From Membranipora membranacea (Eukaryota > Bryozoa > Gymnolaemata > Cheilostomatida > Membraniporidae), in the NCBI GenBank assembly GCA_914767715.1, contig OU612065.1:37324001-37388000 (forward strand): a stretch of 64,000 bases of DNA. The letters run 5' to 3'. This document shows, in pieces, positions 1-11,160 of this stretch. The translations under genes and the position numbers were made by a program. The stretch's first letter is position 1. Each line of letters begins with the position of its first letter. Under the pieces are notes generated by a model. It searched no databases, was not told the origin of the DNA, and saw only the letters and a list, made by a program, of their open reading frames with translations.

Positions 1-129
1 ACTAGTTAAAATCATGCCATCCCATCCTTGTATGATTAAAATATGTAAGGACAAAAAAAAACTAATTCAGAATTTTAAATGCTTATACTTGATCAAATCA
101 TTCCAAAAAACAATTTTTACATCCCTGTT

Positions 130-355
130 TATGACAAAACAGAGGGTGGGCTGACCCTAAAGAGGGACGCAAGTTGCCCGGAGTCCTCATACTGAGAGTA
201 TGATACATCCTAGCAAGCTAGAATGCATCCTAGAGGTGAGGCCATGGTGGACCTCCTAATCGTGAGTGTGCAGCAAGCTGCCAGAAACTGAAACAGGCAC
301 TAATCAACCATTGGACATGACACTTTGATCTTAGCCAACAGGCCAAGAGGCTCGT
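130..355 (-). other. U2 snRNA-headed structured repeat or U2-derived pseudogene
   Basis: Read on the minus strand from about 355, the first ~35 bases resemble the conserved 5' end of U2 snRNA, including TTGGCTAAGATCAA followed by GTGT, which in real U2 covers stem I and the branch-site region. After that the resemblance to U2 stops. No branch-site recognition segment or Sm site follows. Instead the next ~190 bases fold into a row of short hairpins: GCAGC/GCTGC (about 257-268), a stem around the CCATGG palindrome, a 13-bp stem with G-U pairs near 202-229, and CATACT/AGTATG. The element therefore looks like a U2-headed SINE or a U2 pseudogene fused to structured sequence, not a functional U2 gene. 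A chance match of the head is possible but unlikely at this length. Confidence 0.45.
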
Positions 356-882
356 ACCTCATACCCATTTTTACGTCTTTGGAAAAATACTTTTATCTGA
401 ATGTCAGTTTTTCGATGTTCGATGATGATCAGATATTGAAAATAATATCAAAACATGTTGGATAGTTTGATTTTTTCAGGATAACTTTTTTACATTGAAC
501 AACAACGAGCTAACACAGCTATGATACGGCTTCTATAGGTATCTGATGTATCTGCAAACTCGTTTTTCACTTGACCATAATCAACAGCTGATACTGTAGT
601 ATTTATAAAAGTCAGGAGGAGATAATCACCATCACGCGTAGAGAGTCACCATATCAAAATCAAGAAAGGTGTTCAGGTCAAAATGTTCCATCTTCAAATA
701 CTGACACGACTAAATTAATAATGGCCAATATTTATACTGTCACTCTTTTATTTGTATAAGTGAGATAGATTTTCATACACCATGAGATTTTCTTAGCTCT
801 CACATCTTTTACACACTTTCAAACTTATTAGAAAATATCAATTATTGTCTTTTTCATCATTGCCTTAATCCTTCATCAATAA
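356..882. other. intergenic, nothing recognised
   Basis: AT-rich sequence between the U2-like element and the diverged peptide gene. No open frame with recognisable content and no convincing RNA gene. Confidence 0.5.
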
Positions 883-1113
883 TCAAACCCAATATATATT
901 TTTGTCAAATTTTTTGGTAAGCCGAAAAAGACCCTTGAGCACAGCTTTATCAGCAACAAACTCTGCAGTTCCAGTATTCACCGCCCCTTTATCGACTGTA
1001 GAAATGACAGAAATAAGAAATGTGAAAATATACTTCTTAAACTTTTTTCTAATTGAGAATTTGGACTTACTATAGATACTATATAGTGCTATAGATGCTG
1101 TTAGCATTGACAT
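883..1113 (-). CDS. diverged inverted copy of the small peptide gene at 1845 (possible pseudogene)
   Basis: A two-exon reading frame on the minus strand. The ATG is at 1113; exon 1 runs to 1071, with a GTAAGT donor next to it. The acceptor TTTCTACAG lies just above exon 2, which begins near 1001 and reaches a stop at 883-885. The intron phase (1) is the same as in the gene at 1845. Exon 2 shares the residues FVADKAV with that gene, and a stretch of about 22 bases is identical in DNA. The copy lacks two codons after that stretch and has lost the stop, so the product gains a basic tail (LTKKF) and ends in IYWV. Its hydrophobic N-terminus is weaker than that of the sister gene, so secretion is doubtful. 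It may be a working paralogue or a decaying one. Family function unknown. Confidence 0.4.
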   Translation of the reverse strand: MSMLTASIALYSIYSKSKFSIRKKFKKYIFTFLISVISTVDKGAVNTGTAEFVADKAVLKGLFRLTKKFDKNIYWV

Positions 1114-1593
1114 ACACACATAGCAATCGTTCTACAGTTCAGTTGCAGATTAAAATGGTAGGCAAAGTGAACAGGATATTGGGAGTATTGTCATGTCCTT
1201 GTTTCTGATTCATGGAATTATTAGGAAAGCACAGTAATTGTCGGTCATTGCAGATACTATTTGTTAAGGCGAACGTATAATTGGTAATAGTTTCCAGTCA
1301 CTTTCCATTCCTCAAGAATGAATAATACAGAAAACTGTGCCATGCCATATTCTTGGCTTTGTGGAAGCTATCAAGAAACCATTTCACAGCCGGAAGTATT
1401 CTCCTAGTTTTAGTAATTGAGCAGCATACTTGTGATGGATAGTTAATATTTCCATGTCCACACGCAAATGCAGCTAAAGAGGATGTGGAATTTGAATCAC
1501 AGAACATGACAGACAACTTATTTATTTTATCACATATTTCCAAATATAGAACAGTTGCAGTTATAGTTTGGCGCATCAAAGAAGAAATGTTTC

Positions 1594-1675
1594 ATATAAA
1601 AAGAACAGTCAACTAACAACAAGCACACAGTCTTTCTCACTCTCGCTCCACACATTCACAGAATTCAAAGATAGA
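1594..1675 (+). promoter_or_regulatory. putative TATA box and 5' UTR exon of the small peptide gene
   Basis: TATAAAAAG at about 1594 is followed ~30 bp later by a likely transcription start. The short leader ends at a GTAAGT donor (about 1676), and a matching acceptor TTTCTAG stands at about 1833, a few bases before the ATG at 1845. This predicts a 5' UTR intron. Inferred from motifs only. Confidence 0.4.
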
Positions 1676-1844
1676 TGTAAGTATTATTGATAACTCTGAG
1701 AATTTTCATAACAGCGTCTTGAGATTTGGGTAGTGGGACTATATACAATCATGAAGGTCATGGCTTATTATTTCACTGTGAAGATAAATTTTTGAAATAG
1801 TTGAAAGGTTGAATTGTTTTCATTTTCTTTCTAGAAAGAAAAAA

Positions 1845-2169
1845 ATGAAGGTATTTGCACTGATCTCATTGTTCATTGCTGGAATCGGTAAGTAGAAAGA
1901 GTGTTCATATCTAGTTTTTTTCTATACTTAGCATGATAGTCTACCCTGTGCAGCCTATCGTATGTCATAATGACTTTTATTGCGCATAATAAAGAGGGAT
2001 AGAGAGAGAAAAAGCACATATCTGATATATCTTCTAATCTCTCTTTTCAGCTGTTACACAAACTGAAGCTGGAGTTGCTTCTTTAGCCATTAAAGGGGCT
2101 TTGAAAAGTGGAGCTGCAGGATTTGTTGCTGATAAAGCTGTGGATGGACTCAAGAGTCTTTTTGGATAA
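1845..2169 (+). CDS. small secreted amphipathic peptide precursor (53 aa)
   Basis: Two exons: 1845-1887 and 2051-2169, joined by a GTAAGT...TTTTCAG intron in phase 1. The 53-residue product starts with a typical signal peptide (MKVFALISLFIAG), followed by a short spacer and a Gly/Ala/Lys-rich segment with lysines spaced 3-5 apart that would form an amphipathic helix. It ends in LKSLFG. A C-terminal glycine of this kind can serve as an amide donor. There are no cysteines. This design is shared by linear helical antimicrobial or membrane-active peptides of many animals, but no named family is recognised and the activity is inferred from shape alone. A diverged inverted copy lies ~0.8 kb upstream (883-1113). 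The conserved intron phase and shared FVADKAV block argue that it is a real gene family. Confidence 0.6.
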
Positions 2170-2689
2170 TAAAAACAGTTTATTATATATTGTAAGAAAA
2201 CATTATATATTAAAATAATAGTGATATTATATAATTGAGATAAATGTTAATAATATAAAAAAAACATTTAATTGTTGACACAGTAATAATTTTAGACTCA
2301 ATATTCATATTACATGATTGATCATAATGCACAGATAAAGAACAGTTGAAACTGATGGCAGATTGATTTTAAAAAAACCTGTATAGTGTGTTTTTTTTGA
2401 GCCGTCCATTATGATGAGCAACATGAACAACTTTTGTAATCTAAAGTCAGGCTGTTATGTTTTCTTGGGCTAAATCTGATGTGCAAGTCACAAATTGGAG
2501 GTTTACCATGTATCAGGTAACACCATCATCATGTCATTTCGTTATGCAAAATTTTAAATTGTTTTTTGTTCCAAATAAAATATTTACCTGCATTGATACA
2601 CCACTTACATAAAATAATGAATATTATGGTATAAAATGTTTATTGAGCAGCAAGACACACATCTATTACGGCAACTAAAGATTTGAGGT
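2170..2689. other. 3' flank and intergenic, nothing recognised
   Basis: Downstream of the peptide stop is AT-rich sequence with possible poly-A signals (AATAAAA just after the stop, ATTAAA near 2209). No further gene or repeat was recognised. Confidence 0.4.
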
Positions 2690-2990
2690 GTAAACGCCGA
2701 AGGGCTCAAAAAGTTTTATACTGCTAGTATCAGATCAATTATCACTTACGCCTCACCATCTTGGTTTTTCCTTTTATCTGAAGGCGATAAGAACAAGCTC
2801 GAAAAGATTCAGAGAACTGCTTCTCGTTTTTTTTTGCCGGATCTTAGCTATAATGATAGATTAGCTATTTTAGAGCTACCTTCTGTATGTGATTTTATAT
2901 CTGCAAATTATATGGTCTTAAACAACCTGTCTCTGGCTTTGAGGCAATTAATGTGTTATCACTGTGATGAGGTTATCATACCACAATAAA
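2690..2990 (+). pseudogene. C-terminal scrap of a non-LTR retrotransposon reverse transcriptase
   Basis: A single frame across about 2700-2960 reads ITYASPSWFFLLS, then KLEKIQRTASRFF and NDRLAILELPS. This is the conserved pattern found after the catalytic core in Jockey/CR1-type reverse transcriptases (YASPVW..L...LEKIQ...R.......Y..RL..L.L..L). The catalytic FADD region and the whole N-terminal part are missing and no start codon is present, so this is a dead 3' fragment. The hAT element begins shortly downstream. Confidence 0.65.
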
Positions 2991-3356
2991 AAAGAGGCAC
3001 CTGCATCTCTAGCTTATAGAATCGAGTAAATTTGCAAACAAAATGCCAGACTAATATTCACATTCAACTTAGAATATATTATAAGTATGATAATTAAGAT
3101 GTCTTGAGAGCATGGCTTTTGAAAAGGACAAAATTTAGGCAACTTTGTTTGGCGTTGAAACACAAAGCTGTACAGGCACTTTTTTGTTGCAGCACTACGT
3201 CAGCGTTGGTTTTCCACCTTGCATTAAGACCAAACAAAACAAACTTTTGACGCGGACTCCTGCATCAACAGTAATCTAAACACTTGACTGGACAGTAAAT
3301 TTTGCGATTTAGCTGTTTATCAACGGTCAATATTTCAACTAATTGATGGTGAAATT

Positions 3357-6300
3357 TAGAACTGATGAGGAGAATGATGACGATGACGTTGTTAGGGTTA
3401 GTGATTCTTCTGATGTTAGTAGTAGTGGCCATGCACAAGACTCCAGACCAAGTGTTTCTGAATCCCAGAAAAAACACCATTCATGATGAGCTGAATAAGT
3501 CAGCACCAGGGACATTTTGTAAGGCACCTGGTAATGATAAATCCAAAGTGAAATGCACTGTATGCCAGGCTGTGTTAGTGATCTCATCTGGGATGAAAGA
3601 TATTGAGAGACACATATCCACTAACAAGCACAAAGATTCAGTGAAGGCAGCTGCTGGACAGCGGAGTCTGTTCTCACTTGGTGTGAAGGCATCATCCATG
3701 ACAGCGGAGGAGCGAGACCACCAAAGTCAGGTTCTTACCAGCGACATCTTGCTTTGTCAATATATCGCTCAGTCAAACTCCAGCTTCAACTCTTCCACAG
3801 AACTAATGCAGTAAGTAGATAATAGCAGGGTTAATCTGTTCAAGCTGTGATAAACAAGATCACTTTTAAAATTATATAAAATCCCACCAATTTAACGATC
3901 ACATGGCTGGTAGGGCTTGCACCGATGATCAATGAGCATGCAGGTTAACTTGTACGTAAAGATAGAAGGTTCTTTTTATAGATTGTTGAAATGCATTGCA
4001 CCTGATAGCAAAGTGGTGCAATCAATGACATGTGTGGCCACCAAGTGTACTAATGTGGCGAAAATTGTTGGCCACCACTATTCGGAGAATGTTATCAAGG
4101 CCATTCAAAGTACTCCCTTCTCACTGATGATTGATGAGAGTAATAGTAGAAAGGACAAAGTTCTGGCATTGATGGTCCGGTACTACGACAGAGATAGAGG
4201 AGAGAGCATCACAGCCTTCGTCACTCTCATAGAGTGCCACTCTGGAAAAGCAAAGGACATTTTCGATCTTATAGATTCCTACTTCATGTGAGTTGAGCTT
4301 CAATTTAACATTCCCTTAAAAAAACTCCGATATTTTTGATTATACTGATCAACATCTCAACAATCTCCGAACCTGAATATGCCCTTATATCATTTATTAA
4401 TACAAAGGATTCTGATTCATCTTACTCAGAATCATTTACATGGATTACTATATTTACTTCCATTCGATTAACTCATACACATCCATAGATATTATACATA
4501 TTTCGTTATTTAGATCAAAGAAAATACCATGGGGTAATGTCATGTTGTTTGAAAGTGACAACTGTAACGTGATGAAAGGAGGGAATAAGGGTGTTATCGC
4601 TAAGATCAGGGAGAAGCAGCCGACGGTGATTGATTTAGGTTGTATATGCCACTTGACGAACTTGTGCAATGTCGCTGCCATGAAAACTCTGCCCGTTGAT
4701 GTTGACCAGCTACTTGTAAACATTTACTTCTACTTTGACAACAGGTAACTGCATCCACTAATAACAAAATACAGATAAATAACAAACTACATCTGATTTC
4801 TTTATAATACTCAATCACACAGGTACATCGTCAGTCGTATATTGCCTGAGACCTATCCTCATCTAGGCAAGGACTTTCATCTGGAAGTCCTTGATCTAGG
4901 CTTCGTCTAAATATAAATCAAGCCACTGTTCTGGTTGTTGTGTCCCCTTACCCATTAATAGGACAACTCCCTAGTGTTTTGCATCCTGGTACTTATGAGA
5001 GATAACTATGGTCAAAACAATGCAACACATTGTATACTATTATTCGTTAATTTAATGATATTGTTATAGTAATATATTAACATTTTATATAATATATTAT
5101 ATTGATTTTAGTCCAGCAAAGCTTGAGCAGTTCAAAGATTACTTCAAGTTCTACGATGATCTTGAATTAGCTCTATCATCAAACACTGCCCTACCCGATG
5201 GCTTTCCATGAAACCATGCATTAGTAGGCTCATAAATCATTTTGAGCCGTTTCGCTCTTACTTTCGAGATGCACCTGGTAACAAGAAAAAGTTCAAACCA
5301 ATCCTGAAGAACCTAGAGGATCCCAAGACACTGCCAATACTTCTTTTCTTAGAGGATGTACTACCTTCCATAGATATGTACAACAAAACGTTCCAGGTGA
5401 GCTATAATGCTCCGCTCAACACCTACATAAATGAAGCAAGCTTTATTGAGATGTTCTGAAATTGTATGCGATTTATAAATTCTTTTACATTCGGTGTAAT
5501 CATATGGTAACCCAAATTAAACAGAATGAGTGATGATCGCTTCCTTAATTTCTAATACTTATTAGGCCACCCATTATATTACTCAAGCTCTCATGCCTAT
5601 TGGTATTGTATGATTTTATTTTCAGAGTGAAAATCACGTAGTTGATGTTGCCCTCACAGCAACAGAGAAACTCCTAAGGTCATTGGCAGGGCGGATCATG
5701 AGACCAATGGATGTTGCCGATATGATGGAGTCGAGAAAACTACCAGATGTGTCTCTTCTGCCTGAGAGAGACATTGATGTCGGCCAGAAGGCTCGTATAG
5801 CTATCACAGGTATGGGTGATGACTCATCCACTGAGTTGATCACTTCTATAATAACATCATGTAGGGAGTGGATAGAAGCCTTCCTCACTAAGATGTTGAA
5901 GACCCTGCCATTTGATCAGATGAAACTATACTCGTTCATGCATCCACCAACACTCACAAATACCTCTGTTTCAGACTGTAAGTACATTCTAGGATGTGAC
6001 AAAAGAGTGGTATACATTGATAGCCAATCCTTGGGCCAGTGCATTACTAATCCAAAGCTGCTAATACAATAAGGTTGATAAAAATGACTATTATTTAATT
6101 GTTATATTCCTGTGACATTGCAGTTGTGAAGCTGATCGAGCATGTACTACCACCTACGATGTTTGAGAAGATGGACACACACAAAGTAAGAGATGAGGTT
6201 AGGAATCTACTTGGCACCAGGTATTCTGATGAAAACCTATCACTTCCAACCGATAGATTCTACAGTAAGGTTGTTGGTGCTGACAAACCTGTTCTTAAAT

Positions 6301-6539
6301 CCATACTTCCCTACTTATTATGCTGCCCCAAGTTTAACAGTGGTACAGAGAGGCTGTTCAGTTTATTGAAAGCTGTCCACACAGACACCAGAAATCGACT
6401 AGATCTTGATACCATCAACAAGATTCTGGCCATTAAATTTAACAAACTGACACCGATATATGAGCTGGACATTACCCAAGAGACAATAAAGAAATGCAAA
6501 TCCTCGACAATGCTCTACAACCGTGAACATCAGAAATAA
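3357..6539 (+). pseudogene. hAT-superfamily transposase, spliced, frameshifted
   Basis: Pieces in order: an acidic/Ser-rich leader (about 3357-3475), a BED-like zinc finger (CTVCQAVL...RHISTNKH, about 3555-3630), the start of the catalytic domain (SLMIDESNS, about 4118), a segment with DLGCICHLTNLC (about 4636-4680), a middle part (5112-5398 and 5627-5975), and the C-terminal hAT dimerisation region (NSGTERLFSLLKAVHTDTRN, about 6337-6396), with the stop at 6537-6539. The parts are separated by five short introns with good donors (GTAAGT near 3810, GTGAGT near 4290, GTAACT near 4745, GTGAGC near 5398, GTAAGT near 5977), and matching acceptors are visible before the later exons. A frame change near 3475 and another near 5195 (in the block before SMKPCISR) break the product. 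It is therefore a recently decayed multi-exon hAT transposase; a domesticated gene is less likely given the breaks, unless they are assembly errors. Confidence 0.75.
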
Positions 6540-6836
6540 AATTAACAATTAGTCCAGTTCTTAGCTTTTCAATAACTGTTTCATGCAGAGTCTATGTATT
6601 ACTATAGGCCACATTTAGTGCTACTACCCTACCTCTTACATAATAAATTCTCAGTATTCAGTCAGTTTTATTGCTATAGTTATATAGTTATGGTTTTATA
6701 TTTCTAGTTTTCTAAAACATTTGCCAAAACAATAGGTGAAAATATAACCCTCAAACACTATAATTTCTATCAATTCTGCTTCGAAATTTTACTCTAAATG
6801 ATTGAAAATGCGTTGGCAGCCGGACCCCAAACCCCC

Positions 6837-6924
6837 CAGCTGATAATCTCGGCGCTTCGCGCCTCGGCTCAGGTGCTTCGCACCTGAGAGCTCGGATTTT
6901 GCTACCCAAAGGTTGAGAACCCTG
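6837..6924 (+). repeat. hAT 3' terminal region with twin TTC-loop hairpins
   Basis: Two adjacent GC-rich hairpins of the same design lie at 6851-6863 (GGCGC-TTC-GCGCC) and 6870-6886 (CAGGTGC-TTC-GCACCTG). They are followed at 6911-6924 by GGTTGAGAACCCTG, which on the other strand reads CAGGGTTCTCAACC, a classic hAT terminal inverted repeat start. The element's right end is therefore at about 6924. The matching left terminus was not found upstream of 3357. Confidence 0.55.
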
Positions 6925-7032
6925 GCATAGGGTGGCAATGGTGGAGTGGAATGAGCTATGGGACGAGAGAATGCAACTCTGAGTAGAGTATAGTGGGCAT
7001 GCTAATTAGCGCCGTCAACCCTTTCATTTTTG

Positions 7033-7180
7033 GGGATGGTGAGATGGTGCAATCGGTTAGCGTGCTTGCTATTCACTGCCAGGTGATTAGTCCTGCAAGA
7101 GTTGTGGGTTCGATTCCCATTGGGGGAGCTTTCAAGGTTGATTGTTCCAGCCGCAAGCACCCTCGGTGTATACCTCTTCA
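7033..7180 (+). repeat. tRNA-derived SINE, copy 1
   Basis: A tRNA-like head with an A-box-like segment (TGGTGCAATCGGTTAGCG, about 7045-7062) and a perfect B box (GGTTCGATTCC, about 7108-7118) contains an enlarged anticodon region closed by CTTGC/GCAAG. The acceptor ends do not pair well, so it is not a working tRNA gene. It continues into a non-tRNA tail (GATTGTTCCAGC, then CAAGCACCCTC). The same head and tail occur in opposite orientation at 43489-43594, which shows a dispersed SINE family. Confidence 0.7.
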
Positions 7181-10100
7181 TGTTAATACAGTTATCGGTT
7201 TAAGTAACATAAAATGTATTTCAAGTAAAATGCACAAATTTGGTCATTATAATTCCTGAGAAATGATCTAGCCTCTCAACACCCAAACCTGCATTGATGA
7301 GCAGTACCACATATCACACAAATTACCCCATACAGAAAAAAGTAAGTAAGAACGATGCAACTGAGAGCAAATCGCAGAAAGCTAGCCAACATTCGAAGAC
7401 AAAAAATTTATACGTAATGCCTGCAATTAAATACAGCTCATAACCTGACCTGAGCTTAAAACTGCTTCTCTTTTCAGACTTTCCCTTTGTGCAACAACAG
7501 ACTACGGTGCCTGAGAAACTCAATAAAAACATTTCTTTTCAATTAAATATGAGACGCCTAAGAAGGTCTAAGGTAACAGACCATAGCATCGGTGAGAGGA
7601 CAGTAGTGAATTGACATTCTTCACTTTCAAATTTAATAATCCGCTCCCAAATTTTCTTCAACTTTGATCCCTCATAAGAAGCCCTTGGAAAAATAATTTT
7701 CATTGTTTAGTACAGATGTTCTACAGATGAAAACTCTGAATGCTGATATTATGCCAGGCTGAGAACACATCCAGATTACGGATGTAGGAAATAGTTATCT
7801 GATAGATTGTTTGAGATTACTGTCACATTTTGGAAGCTAGCCACTCCTAATTTTGTAGTTTAATTCCACCGTTATTCGAACTAACTGGTGTGTAAAACTG
7901 CATTGGCTGCATTGAAGTTGGTACGAAGCCCAGATAGTGTCAATACAGGTTTCCATGATCATTTATGAATCAGAAAGCCTCTATGTCATCAGTAAATAGG
8001 TCTTTAAAAATTTATCCAAATATATGCCCATCATTTTAATAAGCATATATGTGTTAAGTTAATACATAGTTGGAAAAACAAAAAATGAAAATTGCAAGCT
8101 GATAGAAATAATGAAAACATATTCGGGCTACCTACTCAATATACAGAGTGGAACAACTCTTGATTATAATTGGTAAAGTGACTTTCGATCGAACACGATA
8201 AACGTATGTGACACTCACCACCATCTGTTCCATCAGGGAGAATGGAACCATGGTTCCATCATTCAGTAAGTTAGTAAGTAAGTAAGGAAGTAAGTGACCC
8301 TTCAGTAGACATTTAACACGATGTGTCTGTATATGTGTCAAGTAGGGTTATGGAATACCCTAGGAGCTAGAGTTTAGTTTTGCTACTTTGATGAGGTGAC
8401 TTAATGTTGGTTAGTGCTTTATATTAGCTAGTCGATTTTGGATTCTATAAAAAGTAAACAGGGTGAATAAATTTTACCCGCCTTCAAAGCGTGTTTTTTA
8501 AGAAATGGTTAACTTTTTCTCCTGTGTTTACTTTACTCCTCTAGGGTAGATAATCAGATGCTGCAGTCTGTCAACAGAAAATGTGTCCAGAATCAGTAAA
8601 AACTCTTTAGGCATAAAATACGTGTGATGAGCGAAAATCTCAGTTTGGTTGCTAATTTTCATTGATAAGAGTTTCTGGTTGAATTTACCTTCTGAAGGTC
8701 GTCTGTATTTTAGTACAACTACCAGAGCGTATAAAGTGTTACAGGTGTTGAAAGTAACAGGGTGTACAACAACAACAGCAAGGTTATTTCCTCACCACAT
8801 AACAGAGGCCAAATCTAATATGACCAAGCATAGGAAGATAACAATAATAATTCAAAACAACATGATTCCCATTATCGTCCTACTAAAACACTTAGATAAC
8901 CACTCGTTTATTGTTGTGATCATGATATTATACTATAAGTTTGGTTATAATTAGGTTGCATGATAAGCTATGATTTGAGGACTTGCATCTTTCATTGCTA
9001 GAAGATGCTTACTAGGTTTCTTTATAGATATTGATGTGATACGATGAATAAACATTTTCCTAAACGAGTGCATGTTAATTTACATCATAGTTGAACACAA
9101 GTTCTTAGATGGTATTGATAAAACATGCAGATATATCAGCGGGTCAGAGCCACTTAAAACAAAGAACCGACTCTTACCAATGGCCAGGCTGTTACACAAC
9201 AGATATATCTTAGTTTGGGGATTAATTAAAAACATCCACTGTTGTTTAGAATGAGCAGGACTGTTCAAGATACTTCTGTCTAAGAACAGTTCTTTTAATG
9301 TATACTGACAGTAATAATTCATTGTTAATAAATTGCTCTTGGCAGTCGTGTACTCATTGTATAAGAGAGGACAACTTCTTATAGTAAGGCTTCTAGGATT
9401 ATAGATACATTAATATTGGCAACAAATATAACACACAAATAACCAGAGACTACTTGTATGGCAAAAAGCGTCCATTTATGGAGTGAGGGAGAATAATGAT
9501 ACTTGAATAGCTACTCTAAATGTGTTGGTGGAGGGATGCTACATACATACATTTGGGTGGCCGTCGGACGGGGGGGGGCAAAAGTCTGGGGTGCTCAGAC
9601 TGATACATTCCTAATGATATTTAAATATAAAAAAAGCATCGTCACCACCACCACCAACATCATACCATCAGCAAGTGATTGCAGACAGTAATAACAGCCC
9701 ATTAGTATTAGAGAAGTAAACCTGCTGAGGACTTTTGGTTCTGTGAATGCTACCTAGCGCATATGATTTCTTCACATGTTTCTAAGCCAGGTAAAGAATG
9801 TATTTTTATTTCAACACCCAAAATTTTTAAGCATTTGGAAATAGTTTGTGAAGGTAAGTGAAGCATTTCTGATTATGGTAAATGTTTTTGTTGGTGCTCC
9901 AATAAGGCACAAAGCTAGGAGAGTTTCTATAGATACTTTATGTGAAATACTTATATGAAAATTGATTTCTTAATTGACCGACTTTTGTAAAGTCACTATT
10001 TTTAGACCACTGAAAGCCAACTCACAAATTCATGGCAAATCCTATGCTTTCCTTTTTTACGTGTTTTGTTTTAAATCTGTAATTGTTTTTTTTATTCTAT

Positions 10101-11030
10101 ACATTCTGTATTATCACCTAGTTATAGTCGAAATGTTAAATGAACAACAACATACACCCTTGTTACCACTATCAACTTCTCTAATCAAATATCCAACCTC
10201 CCATCAGGCATGAATGGCGATATTTGCAGAGGAGGAGGATGAATTAAGGAATTAAATTTTTATTTTAGCCAGTGCGTCATCTTCCAATTTACAATCATTG
10301 GTTAGGAGGTAGCTGACTCTCGTTAGCAGGGAATTCATCAGGATAGTGTGAGGTAAACCTCCAAGGGCTTCGGTGTTTGTTACAAATTTGTGTGTTAATG
10401 CAAAATTTTCTCGTATTTGTCATAATTCTTTCTTGTATATCGTGTTTCTAATAGGATTCACTTGATTGTAATAATAATGCTCTACAGTCTACATGATTAA
10501 CCTCCAAACATTTCCTATGAAAACTAATTCCTCTACCGTATTTCTTATTATTTTAAGATTTCATTAATAATATTATTTATTCTGCATTGAGTTCTGTCTT
10601 TCCCAGATGTTACCTAAATTCCTCTCACAATTCTCATAACAGTAAATTTGTTTTGTGTTTAATTGGGCCTGTACCCTACAGTATCCACACTGTGGTACTA
10701 AGTTTTCAGGTGGCCAAAACTGTCCTGAACACCAGGCCCAATAAACCTCAGGCTAAAGGTTTTACTCCTATGTTCCAGTCAATCATACGCATGTGTTTTT
10801 AATGGGGTTAATAACATTTTTATTTTTCTCATGTTAGTTAATCATAATACATTCCTATCATTGGTTCCAGCTGACACTGGCACATCTATTCTACACCACA
10901 CAGAGTGTTCACATCAATCAGAGGCGTGTTCAGTATCACAGAGTAACGATCGATCGATCGTATACAGGGATAGTTATTGCGATTAGGCAACCTTCCATCG
11001 TACTCTTATAAATTATGATTATCATCGGTG
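7181..11030. other. gene-poor region, nothing recognised
   Basis: About 3.8 kb without a recognisable gene. It contains small simple repeats (TAAG-type near 8268-8296, a G run near 9570, GATC units near 10949) and otherwise unremarkable AT-rich DNA. The open frames here are short, compositionally random and lack splice or domain support. Confidence 0.5.
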
Positions 11031-11160
11031 AATTTATCATCCTTGTCCAATCAAATACATAGAAGAAGGTGACAATCCATCATTATTAAAGAAAACCTGA
11101 GATCTGTGGTCATGCAGAGATAAACATTGGCATATAGAAGTCTCAGCCACAGGGATCACC

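Noticed and set aside
320-355. Functional U2 snRNA gene
   Set aside because: Only the first ~35 bases match; branch-site segment, Sm site and 3' stem-loops are missing.
7033-7130. Functional tRNA gene
   Set aside because: Promoter boxes are present, but acceptor arms do not pair and the anticodon region is enlarged; a second inverted copy shows that it is a SINE.
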